Shown piece by piece: positions 1 through 5,241 of a stretch of DNA of 6,931 bases. The stretch is taken from positions 1 to 6,931 of the forward strand of contig CAMYTM010000034.1 of the NCBI GenBank assembly GCA_947297555.1. Reading direction: 5' to 3'. The notes below the pieces were generated by a model. That model saw only the letters and a program-made list of their open reading frames with translations, searched no databases and was not told the DNA's origin. A program made the translations under genes and the position numbers. Every line of letters starts with the position of its first letter. The first letter of the stretch is position 1. The DNA is from an uncultured Mycoplasmatota bacterium (lineage in GTDB: Bacteria > Bacillota_I > Bacilli_A > RF39 > UBA660).

Positions 1-1005
1 GGCTTGATGTAATCCATCACTAAATTGACGGCCTTGCATTAAACGACCTGTAAATTGGTCAACAATAATAACTTGGTCATCGCTTACAACATAATCAATG
101 TCTTTTTTAAAACCATAGTTTGCTTTTAAGGCTTGATTGATATGATGTACTAGATTTGTGTTATTTATATCATACAGATTGGCCACTTTAAAGAACTTTT
201 CAATCTTTTTACTTCCTGCTTCTGTTAAAGAAACACTCTTTACTTTTTCATCAACTGTGTAATCCGTTTCATTTACTAAATTCTTAACGGCTTTATCAGC
301 GTCTAGATATAAGTTCCCACTATTTGCTTGTCCACCTGAAATAATAAGCGGAGTTCTTGCTTCATCAATTAAAATAGAGTCTACTTCATCGACAATACAG
401 AAGTGAAGTGGACGTTGTACACGATCTTCTGCTCTTGCTACCATATTATCTCTTAAGTAATCAAATCCTATTTCATTATTTGTTGAATATAATACATCAC
501 AGGCATAGGCTTCTTTTTTTTCTTTTGGAGATAAGTCTCTTAAATTTAGCCCAACCGTTAATCCCAAGAATCTAAAAATTTCTCCCATCCATTCAGAGTC
601 ACGTTTGGCTAGGAATTCATTAACCGTTACGATATGTACACCTTTTCCTGTTAAGGCATTTAAGTAGGTGGGCATAGTTTCCGTTAAAGTTTTTCCTTCA
701 CCAGTTTTCATTTCTGCAATATTACCATAATGTATAGCAAGTCCACCTAATATTTGGACATAAAAAGGCTTTTCTTTAATTACACGACTTGCGGCTTCAC
801 GAACGACTGCAAAAGCAGGAATAACTAAGTCATTTAAATCAGTTCCATTTTCTAATTCTTTCTTAAATTCTTCTGTTTTTTTCTTTAGTTCAGCATCAGA
901 TAATTTTTGCATACTCTCATCTAATGCTATTATCTTATCAGCAATACTTTCAAATTTTTTTAATTCTTTATATTCTGAATCTATTAATTTTCTAAAAAAT
1001 CCCAT
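1..1005 (-). CDS. secA: Preprotein translocase ATPase SecA, N-terminal part (cut by window edge)
   Basis: SecA is the motor ATPase that pushes unfolded preproteins through the SecYEG channel. The reading frame runs unbroken for 335 codons from ATG at 1005 to the window edge, so the C-terminal part lies outside. Visible are a Walker A motif TGEGKT at residues 101-106, the following LNALTGKGVHIVTVNEFLA stretch at 115-133, the Walker B-like VDEVDSILIDEARTPLI at 205-221, and the start of the preprotein cross-linking domain, ending in TGRLMQGRQFSDGLHQA. All match the usual SecA order with no gap or frameshift. The start is fixed by AAGGAGAG at 1013-1020, seven bases upstream. An extended -10 box (1032-1040) supplies its own promoter. 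The hpf-secA neighbourhood is also found in Bacillus, which supports the call. Confidence 0.97.
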   Translation of the reverse strand, partial: MGFFRKLIDSEYKELKKFESIADKIIALDESMQKLSDAELKKKTEEFKKELENGTDLNDLVIPAFAVVREAASRVIKEKPFYVQILGGLAIHYGNIAEMKTGEGKTLTETMPTYLNALTGKGVHIVTVNEFLAKRDSEWMGEIFRFLGLTVGLNLRDLSPKEKKEAYACDVLYSTNNEIGFDYLRDNMVARAEDRVQRPLHFCIVDEVDSILIDEARTPLIISGGQANSGNLYLDADKAVKNLVNETDYTVDEKVKSVSLTEAGSKKIEKFFKVANLYDINNTNLVHHINQALKANYGFKKDIDYVVSDDQVIIVDQFTGRLMQGRQFSDGLHQA

Positions 1006-1031
1006 CTTGTATCTCTCCTTCTTTAAAGTAT

Positions 1032-1040
1032 ATTATAACA
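1032..1040 (-). promoter_or_regulatory. Extended -10 promoter of secA
   Basis: The minus strand reads TGTTATAAT, a perfect TATAAT with the TGn extension. The hexamer 17 bases upstream (AAAACA) is a poor -35, so this looks like an extended -10 sigma-A promoter. It lies just past the stop codon of the small gene at 1046-1216 and would give a leader of about 20 bases carrying the secA ribosome binding site. The same nine bases precede hpf and agrA. Confidence 0.7.
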
Positions 1041-1045
1041 TAAAC

Positions 1046-1216
1046 CTACTCATTTGTTTTTCTTTTTTGCAAACTGTATCCTTCTTCGAATAAATCAACA
1101 TAATTGTATTTGTTTTCTTCATAAATCAAGATATATTTTGGATTATCTTCTGCTTCTTCTTTTATCACGTAACTGTACATTTTTCCAGGTAGTTCTCCTA
1201 CATAATATTTTTTCAT
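1046..1216 (-). CDS. Small hypothetical protein, 56 residues
   Basis: I do not recognise this family. The ATG at 1216 is preferred because AAAGGATGTGA lies just upstream; the frame can be extended to a TTG at 1288, but that would translate through this ribosome binding site. The product begins MKKYYVGELPGKMYSYVIKEE, is rich in Tyr, Glu and Lys, and has no signal peptide, membrane segment or cysteine; it should be a small soluble cytoplasmic protein. It sits alone between the hpf terminator and the secA promoter, on the same strand. No convincing promoter is visible: TTGTAT, 17 bases, TAAACT upstream is only a weak candidate. Good ribosome binding site spacing and sensible protein composition favour a real gene, but chance cannot be excluded. 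Confidence 0.55.
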   Translation of the reverse strand: MKKYYVGELPGKMYSYVIKEEAEDNPKYILIYEENKYNYVDLFEEGYSLQKRKTNE

Positions 1217-1290
1217 GTAACTCACATCCTTTAAAACAACACTAGAATAGTTTACCGACATTTTCCTTAAAATACAAGAGTTTGACAAAT

Positions 1291-1319
1291 AAAAAAATGC
1301 TTAAAATTTATTTTAAGCA
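1291..1319 (-). terminator. Rho-independent terminator of hpf
   Basis: Read on the minus strand, TGCTTAAAA and TTTTAAGCA form a perfect 9-bp stem around a TAAA loop, followed directly by seven T residues (1291-1297). It begins about 10 bases after the hpf stop codon. The stem is A/T-rich, but the shape is canonical. Confidence 0.9.
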
Positions 1320-1328
1320 CTTTTCTTA

Positions 1329-1862
1329 CTATTTCACGTTTATAATTCCGTAACGTCCATCTTTCCTTTTGTATAGAACGGATACGCATTCTTCATCAAT
1401 ATTTTTAAATACAAAGAAGTCATGATCTAATAATTCTGCTTGTAAAATGGCTTCTTCTTCGTCCATTGGTTTCATTTCAATAGATTTTCTTTTCACGATT
1501 TCTCTTTCATTTACTTCTTCCTCTGTTACATCAAATTCTAAATTTAAATCTATTAAGTCATTGTTTTTAAATTTGTTTTTTAATCTTGTTTTGTTCTTTC
1601 TAATTTGTCTTTCTAACTTGTCTATCATTAAATCTGTTGCAGCATACAAATCTCCATGACCTTCTTCAGCACGTAATGTAAATTTACTAGTTGGAATGGT
1701 TACTTCAATAATTTGTGATAAGTTATTCACTCTCACATTAACGTAAGCCTTTATTTCTTCTGGATTTTCAAAATATTTATCAAGTTTTTCAAATTTGCTC
1801 GTTACATATTCTTTTATTGCCTCTGTAACGGTTATCTTGTCCCCTCTTATAATGATTTCCAT
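1329..1862 (-). CDS. hpf: Ribosome hibernation promoting factor, long form
   Basis: Long HPF binds the 30S decoding region in slow growth or stress and dimerises 70S ribosomes into inactive 100S particles through its C-terminal domain. The 177-residue product has the S30AE/YfiA-type N-terminal domain at about residues 1-100 (MEIIIRGDKITVTEAI at the start, the basic LERQIRKNKTRLKNK at 83-97), an acidic linker, and the C-terminal dimerisation domain at about 120-177 with DHDFFVFKN at 147-154 and YKRKDGRYGIINV near the end. Length and both domains fit the long form of Bacillota rather than the short gammaproteobacterial HPF. ATG at 1862 follows AAGGAAGGTGA. The gene has its own extended -10 promoter and a strong terminator, so it is probably monocistronic. 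Confidence 0.96.
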   Translation of the reverse strand: MEIIIRGDKITVTEAIKEYVTSKFEKLDKYFENPEEIKAYVNVRVNNLSQIIEVTIPTSKFTLRAEEGHGDLYAATDLMIDKLERQIRKNKTRLKNKFKNNDLIDLNLEFDVTEEEVNEREIVKRKSIEMKPMDEEEAILQAELLDHDFFVFKNIDEECVSVLYKRKDGRYGIINVK

Positions 1863-1882
1863 AATTCACCTTCCTTAACCCG

Positions 1883-1891
1883 ATTATAACA
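1883..1891 (-). promoter_or_regulatory. Extended -10 promoter of hpf
   Basis: TGTTATAAT on the minus strand, with no recognisable -35 because the upstream bases are the T-tail of the cspA-type terminator. Transcription should start near 1876, leaving a very short leader that opens almost directly with the AAGGAAGGTGA ribosome binding site. The same string occurs before secA and agrA. Confidence 0.7.
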
Positions 1892-1894
1892 TAG

Positions 1895-1924
1895 AAAAAA
1901 TAAAAAAACTACTAAACAGTAGTT
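1895..1924 (-). terminator. Terminator of the cold-shock gene, overlapping its stop codon
   Basis: On the minus strand AACTACT and AGTAGTT form a 7-bp perfect stem around a GTTT loop, followed by T5-A-T6. The TAG stop codon of the cold-shock gene (1912-1914) lies inside the hairpin, so the last codons and the terminator share sequence. Confidence 0.85.
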
Positions 1925-2124
1925 AATTGTGTAGAAGTAACATCAACGGCTTGTAAGCCTTTAGAAGTTTCAATTAATTTAAAGTCAACGATATCTCCTT
2001 CTTTTAAAGTTTTGTAGCCTTCTTTGGTTATAGCAGAGTAATGAACAAAAATATCTTCTAAGTCATCGCATTCAATAAAGCCATAGCCTTTTTCATTGTT
2101 AAACCACTTCACTTTACCACGCAT
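1912..2124 (-). CDS. Cold-shock domain protein (CspA family)
   Basis: Small nucleic-acid chaperone that binds single-stranded RNA and DNA and melts RNA structure. The 70-residue product is one cold-shock domain: MRGKVKWFNNEKGYGFIE contains RNP1 (KGYGFIE, residues 12-18) and is followed by RNP2 (DIFVHYS, 24-30). The length is standard for the family. The frame is open further upstream, to an ATG at 2220, but the ATG at 2124 is chosen because it begins the conserved fold and has GAGGTG about seven bases upstream; the extension has no family counterpart. Which of the Csp paralogues this is cannot be told. It is the last minus-strand gene before the divergent agrB and ends in its own terminator. 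Confidence 0.95.
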   Translation of the reverse strand: MRGKVKWFNNEKGYGFIECDDLEDIFVHYSAITKEGYKTLKEGDIVDFKLIETSKGLQAVDVTSTQLTTV

Positions 2125-2140
2125 ATCAACACCTCTTTCT

Positions 2141-2168
2141 TCTATATTTACTACCCACAACTTAACAA
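2141..2168 (-). promoter_or_regulatory. Candidate sigma-A promoter of the cold-shock gene
   Basis: TTGTTA, 16 bases, TATAGA on the minus strand, 4/6 matches in each box. It would place the start only about 10 bases before the ribosome binding site, like the short leaders of hpf and agrA here. Cold-shock genes often have long leaders, so a promoter further upstream is equally possible. Confidence 0.3.
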
Positions 2169-2169
2169 T

Positions 2170-2188
2170 ACCACCTTTGGGGGGTGAT
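2170..2188 (-). other. Possible leader hairpin of the cold-shock gene
   Basis: On the minus strand AUCACC can pair with GGUGGU (one G-U) around a CCCCAAA loop, about 45 bases upstream of the cold-shock start codon. It is relevant only if transcription starts upstream of it. The C-run is notable in so A/T-rich a region. Confidence 0.3.
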
Positions 2189-2318
2189 AAACAATAAAAT
2201 ACGTTCGACAAAGTTCGCATGGGAAAATTTTTGTCTTAACCGTTAAAAATCGCGTCCCTTTTTTCTAGATATTTTTTGTATATTTAGAAAGTCTCTTTTT
2301 AGACCTAAAACTTTTTTG
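2189..2318. other. Divergent intergenic region with A-tracts and GTT-core repeats
   Basis: This non-coding stretch separates the cold-shock gene (minus) from agrB (plus). It holds five runs of five or more A (minus strand), near 2260, 2274, 2297, 2314 and, just beyond it, 2327, suggesting intrinsic bending. It also holds three 9-mers resembling the LytTR half-site pattern with a GTT core: TACGTTCGA (2200), AAAGTTCGC (2210) and ACCGTTAAA (2239). Their spacing (10 and 29 bases) does not match the usual roughly 21-base period of AgrA sites, so the assignment is weak. A small bulged hairpin, TTTAG-AAA-GTCT against AGAC-CTAAA, lies at 2283-2309. Confidence 0.35.
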
Positions 2319-2347
2319 TTGGCCTTTTTTCTGAAAATAAGTAATAT
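2319..2347 (+). promoter_or_regulatory. Candidate promoter of agrBD
   Basis: TTGGCC at 2319, a 17-base spacer, and TAATAT at 2342, 4/6 matches in each box. The spacing is ideal and the start would fall near 2354, giving a leader of about 30 bases to the agrB start codon. Imperfect boxes fit a promoter needing activation, as in agr P2 of staphylococci, but activation is inference. Confidence 0.4.
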
Positions 2348-2384
2348 AAAAATGATATCCTGACAAAGGTGGGTGATGAAAGTT

Positions 2385-2981
2385 ATGAAAAGTTCTTTTG
2401 TAAATCGTTCCTTGAATTATTTAGTAAAGAATAATGTATGTAATGATAAGCAAATTAACATTTTCAAATACACTTTAGAATCGCTTTATTCTCTAATTAC
2501 CAAAACTGGGGTTGTATTACTTTTATCTATTATTTTTAAGACTTTTGCTATTACATTGATAACAATTCTTCTATATTCTTTTCTTAGAGGATTTGCATTT
2601 GGTGTTCATGCTTCTAAAAATATATATTGCTGGATGATTACACTTACTATTTATATATTTGGGCCTTTGTTAATAAAGCATTTTATTTTTCCAATTGAAT
2701 TTATTTATTTGAGTTTCGGTGTTGGATTACTAGCGATATTATTATGGGCTCCTGCAGATACTCCTTCTAGACCTTTATTTGATAAGAAAAAAAGAACAAT
2801 GAATAAAATATTTGCAGTTACATTATCTATTATTTTTATACTCACTTCCTTTTATTTTAACAATGCCAATTATTATGAAATTGTTAGTTTCTTACTTTTA
2901 TTAGAAACAATATGTATTTGTCCTTTGACTTATAAATTATTTAATATTCCTTATAGAAATTATCAAAACTATAAGAAATAA
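2385..2981 (+). CDS. agrB: AgrB-type peptide-processing membrane endopeptidase
   Basis: AgrB is a membrane cysteine endopeptidase that removes the C-terminal tail of AgrD and closes the (thio)lactone ring of the autoinducer. The 198-residue product contains the family signature LRGFAFGVHASKNIYC with the catalytic pair His75 and Cys82, spaced seven residues apart as in Staphylococcus aureus (His77, Cys84). APADTPSRPL further on (about 123-132) is the usual second conserved block. Hydrophobic segments at about 38-66, 80-95, 100-121, 140-155 and 162-180 fit a multi-pass membrane protein. Three starts are close together: GTG 2373, ATG 2376 and ATG 2385. I chose 2385 because GGTGAT ends seven bases upstream, whereas the others sit on the ribosome binding site. 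agrD follows after 56 bases, presumably co-transcribed. Confidence 0.93.
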   Translation: MKSSFVNRSLNYLVKNNVCNDKQINIFKYTLESLYSLITKTGVVLLLSIIFKTFAITLITILLYSFLRGFAFGVHASKNIYCWMITLTIYIFGPLLIKHFIFPIEFIYLSFGVGLLAILLWAPADTPSRPLFDKKKRTMNKIFAVTLSIIFILTSFYFNNANYYEIVSFLLLLETICICPLTYKLFNIPYRNYQNYKK

Positions 2982-2986
2982 GTTTG

Positions 2987-3013
2987 GTTTAAATTATTTA
3001 TATAGATTTAAAC
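2987..3013 (+). other. Intergenic hairpin between agrB and agrD
   Basis: GTTTAAAT and ATTTAAAC form a perfect 8-bp stem around an 11-base loop, and TTT/AAA can extend it past a bulged G. There is no T-tract, so it is not a terminator. It ends seven bases before the agrD ribosome binding site and could stabilise or set the 5' end of a processed agrD message. Function is inferred only. Confidence 0.5.
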
Positions 3014-3037
3014 AAATGGAAAGGAGGGAATTCTAGA

Positions 3038-3157
3038 ATGTCTACAATCTTTGCAAATGTACTTTCTGCTTTAGCAAAAGTGATGAACAATGGTGTTTCA
3101 ACATTTACTCTTTTAGGATATTTTGATGAAACTGATTGTCCTGAAGAAATGCTTTAA
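3038..3157 (+). CDS. agrD: AgrD-type autoinducing peptide precursor, cysteine-free core
   Basis: The 39-residue product has the three AgrD parts. An N-terminal amphipathic leader (MSTIFANVLSALAKVMNN, 1-18) should attach to the membrane. A hydrophobic core follows, ending STFTLLGYF (21-29). The acidic tail DETDCPEEML (30-39) matches the family pattern in which an acidic residue and a conserved Pro-Glu-Glu mark the AgrB recognition tail (compare DEVEVPKEL in S. aureus). Most AgrD cores have Cys five residues before the cut; here that position is Leu25, and the only Cys (34) lies in the tail. Ser21 lies nine residues before the predicted cut after Phe29, so a nine-residue lactone is possible; Thr22 and Thr24 are alternatives. 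AAGGAGGG at 3021-3028 is a strong ribosome binding site. The position next to agrB, followed at once by a terminator, makes the call firm despite the short length. Confidence 0.9.
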   Translation: MSTIFANVLSALAKVMNNGVSTFTLLGYFDETDCPEEML

Positions 3158-3160
3158 TAT

Positions 3161-3193
3161 AAAAACACGCCGTATAATTAGCGTGCTTTTTTT
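3161..3193. terminator. Bidirectional terminator between agrD and agrC
   Basis: CACGC (3166-3170) and GCGTG (3181-3185) form the stem. On the plus strand a T-run at 3187-3193 serves agrBD; on the minus strand TTTTT at 3161-3165 serves agrAC. The stop codon of agrC (3178-3180) lies in the loop and its last codons (Ala, Arg) are in the stem. It separates two convergent units whose stop codons are only 20 bases apart. Confidence 0.85.
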
Positions 3194-4449
3194 ATTTGTA
3201 ATTTTATATAGTAAAAATCATTAATAATATCTATTTTTTCCTTTACTAAATGATTACGCATGATAGAAAATAGTCCTAGTCCACTACCACGATTTTTAGT
3301 TGAATAGTAAATAGAATCTAATTCATCTATATCTATACTGTTGCGAAAATTATTTCCTATTTTAATAAATATATTCTCTTCATCTTCAAATAAGTCCACC
3401 AAGACAATTGGATTTTCAGTTACCTCACTTGCTTCAATTGCATTATCTAGCGCAATACCAATACATTCCGAAATACTATTAAATACCTTAGGAGGCAATT
3501 TACTGAAAGGGTCATTTTTTATTTTATTGTCCACAATTACATTTAAATTCGAATTGTATAACTTCTCTGCTACTATACCTTTAATTCCTTTTGGAACATT
3601 ATACAAATTGTTGTTTTTAATGCTAAAGTTTGTTTCTTCTTCTAGTAAATCATCTATTAAAGCATTTACTTTTTTATTTCCATAGGATTTTATAGCATAT
3701 AATTTGTTTTTAATATTATGTTTATAAATTTTATATTCATCTAAAAATTTCCCATATTTGTCGTTATAATCAATTAATCGTTTATTAGAATCTTTTAATG
3801 CTATCTCAGTAGTTTTAGATTTAAATACAAAGGCAAATAAAATTATAAATATGATAACTAAACAAATTATAAATTGAATAGAATTATTGTTTGCAAAAGT
3901 TTTAACATTTAACATTCCTAATATTGCCATGGTTAGAAACATTAAATAGGCAATATTACTTACACTTGAATTCATTATTATAAACTTTAAAAATCTTTGT
4001 AATATATTTTTTATGGATTTAATACTAAAAAGTAAAAATTCTAAACCTCCTATACAAATTGATAGTCCTAATTTGATATAATTTAATGCAAGTGCAACTG
4101 AATTACCACTCATAATTTTAGTAGTAGATAGACAATTTGTGATAATTATTTCTAACAAAATCAATATTAGAAAAATTATTATATAACTGATAATAATATT
4201 TTTAATATCTTTTTTATAAATCAATTTAAAGTTATAGCAGATTACAGCAAAAGAAAAAACTGTTTTAATTTCGTCGTTAGTATACAAATTATTACATAAT
4301 ACTAAAATTGATGTTAGCACTATAATCAGAATATTTTTTTTATTTATAATTAATTTTGTATTGTTTAATTTTGCATAACATAAATCACAAAAAAATATAC
4401 ATGAAAATGATACAAGTACTGGAATCAATACATCAATTATTTCTTTCAT
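3178..4449 (-). CDS. agrC: AgrC-type membrane sensor histidine kinase
   Basis: Receptor kinase for the AgrD-derived peptide; it autophosphorylates and passes phosphate to AgrA. The 423-residue product has an N-terminal half of about 210 residues with roughly six hydrophobic segments (about 4-22, 38-53, 64-76, 87-105, 118-143, 163-180, 192-209). A linker helix follows, then the dimerisation/phosphoacceptor helix EYKIYKHNIKNKL with His244. The ATPase domain has the N box ALDNAIEAS at 333-341 and the G box NRGSGLGL at 386-393. This is the HPK10/GHKL arrangement of AgrC and FsrC. The residue after His244 is Asn, where Asp is common. ATG at 4449 overlaps the agrA stop by 17 bases, with GGAAG inside agrA as ribosome binding site, so translation is probably coupled. 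Codon use is visibly more A/T-rich than in hpf or secA. Confidence 0.92.
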   Translation of the reverse strand: MKEIIDVLIPVLVSFSCIFFCDLCYAKLNNTKLIINKKNILIIVLTSILVLCNNLYTNDEIKTVFSFAVICYNFKLIYKKDIKNIIISYIIIFLILILLEIIITNCLSTTKIMSGNSVALALNYIKLGLSICIGGLEFLLFSIKSIKNILQRFLKFIIMNSSVSNIAYLMFLTMAILGMLNVKTFANNNSIQFIICLVIIFIILFAFVFKSKTTEIALKDSNKRLIDYNDKYGKFLDEYKIYKHNIKNKLYAIKSYGNKKVNALIDDLLEEETNFSIKNNNLYNVPKGIKGIVAEKLYNSNLNVIVDNKIKNDPFSKLPPKVFNSISECIGIALDNAIEASEVTENPIVLVDLFEDEENIFIKIGNNFRNSIDIDELDSIYYSTKNRGSGLGLFSIMRNHLVKEKIDIINDFYYIKLQIKKAR

Positions 4450-5158
4450 AATATTCTTCCACTTCCTTTTTATACTTTTTAGATAACATATGTACTTTTT
4501 CTCCTGTATCTAATAAAAAATAACCTTTTGTCCAATTAAAAACTTGTACTCTGTCTAAGTTAACAATACATGCTCTATGTACCATTTTAAATCGACTATC
4601 TAAATAATTTACTGCGTCTATCACATTTAAATAAACAGCATAATTTGTTTTGTCAGTATTTACAATAATTTTTCTTGATTCTTTATCTCTATATAAATGG
4701 GTAATAGAACGATAATAAATCTGAAGGTTTAAATTTCTACTACCAAATCTAAACATTTTATTGTCAAAATTTTTCTTAAATATAATTCTCATATCTTTTT
4801 TTAATTTATGGTCCATATCATGAAATTTTTCTATAAAATCCATAACATTATAAACATTACGATAAGTTGTTTCAAACATTTTATCATGATTTGTAATAAA
4901 AATAATTTCACTTTCCCAATCAATTTCGCGAACAAACTTCGCAATATCTATTCCACTTATTTTCGTTTCCAATTCAATATCTAGTATATAAATTTTACGA
5001 TCTGCTGTATCTTCTATGATTTCTTTTAACGCATTTGTACATTTTGTAAAATATTCTATTTTAATTTCTTCCTCTTTAAATATATCTAATTGTCTTAAAA
5101 TATTTTTTATTTCTAATTGTGCTTTTTTGTCATCTTCTACAACTACAATTTTAATCAC
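4433..5158 (-). CDS. agrA: AgrA-type response regulator, LytTR family
   Basis: Transcription activator phosphorylated by AgrC. From the GTG at 5158 the product is 241 residues. The receiver domain (1-120) opens MIKIVVVEDD with the acidic pocket at 8-10; the phosphoacceptor is Asp60 in YILDIEL, followed by FITN (Thr89) and the conserved Lys in DFIEK (111). The LytTR DNA-binding domain spans about 134-240 and includes FKMVHRACIVNLDRV at 190-204, the usual conserved block. The frame can be extended to a TTG at 5191, but that codon lies in the -10 box. GTG is right because AAGGAAG sits nine bases upstream and the receiver fold begins there. agrA comes first and agrC second, the reverse of the staphylococcal order, and the two genes overlap by 17 bases. 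Confidence 0.93.
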   Translation of the reverse strand: MIKIVVVEDDKKAQLEIKNILRQLDIFKEEEIKIEYFTKCTNALKEIIEDTADRKIYILDIELETKISGIDIAKFVREIDWESEIIFITNHDKMFETTYRNVYNVMDFIEKFHDMDHKLKKDMRIIFKKNFDNKMFRFGSRNLNLQIYYRSITHLYRDKESRKIIVNTDKTNYAVYLNVIDAVNYLDSRFKMVHRACIVNLDRVQVFNWTKGYFLLDTGEKVHMLSKKYKKEVEEYYERNN

Positions 5159-5186
5159 ACTTCTACACTTCCTTACGTTTACTATT

Positions 5187-5208
5187 TGCAATTATAACAT
5201 AAATTGCA
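5187..5208. promoter_or_regulatory. Inverted repeat enclosing the agrA -10 box, possible operator
   Basis: TGCAATT at 5187-5193 and AATTGCA at 5202-5208 are perfect 7-bp inverted arms around an 8-base spacer. The repeat covers the -10 element and nearly reaches the expected start site, the usual position for a repressor operator. A third GCAATTT copy lies just upstream in the preceding terminator. The binding protein is unknown. Confidence 0.4.
5191..5199 (-). promoter_or_regulatory. Extended -10 promoter of agrAC
   Basis: TGTTATAAT on the minus strand, with no recognisable -35 (the region is T-rich terminator tail). The expected start near 5184 gives a leader of about 26 bases with the AAGGAAG site. 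Strong -10 boxes suggest basal expression of the receptor and regulator, separate from agrBD. Confidence 0.7.
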
Positions 5209-5210
5209 TT

Positions 5211-5241
5211 AAAAAAATACAAAATTGCTATTTTTTGTATT
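5211..5241 (-). terminator. Terminator after the spoIIID-linked gene
   Basis: On the minus strand AATACAAAA and TTTTGTATT form a perfect 9-bp stem around an AATAGCAA loop, extendable by G-U and A-U pairs, followed by a T-run. The TAG stop codon of the upstream gene (5228-5230) lies in the loop. The stem is A/T-rich, so efficiency is uncertain, but the shape is clear. It separates the sporulation unit from agrAC. Confidence 0.75.

Noticed and set aside
2125..2220. N-terminal extension of the cold-shock protein to an ATG at 2220
   Set aside because: The extra 32 residues have no place in the cold-shock family, and a good ribosome binding site precedes the internal ATG at 2124.
2256..2332. Short repeated A-tracts considered as a CRISPR array or tandem repeat
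   Set aside because: The units are unequal in spacing (13-23 bases) and share only the A-run; no spacer-repeat structure exists.
3140..3157. Cys34 of AgrD as ring nucleophile
   Set aside because: It lies within the acidic recognition tail next to the conserved Pro-Glu-Glu, with no residues left to serve as AgrB tail; the cut is expected upstream of it.
3341..3685. Plus-strand open frame of 114 codons inside agrC
   Set aside because: It is antisense to the ATPase domain of agrC, is low-complexity Ser/Leu/Phe-rich, and lacks a ribosome binding site.
5159..5191. TTG start of agrA at 5191
   Set aside because: The codon lies in the TATAAT box, so it would not be in the transcript; GTG at 5158 has a proper ribosome binding site and begins the receiver fold.
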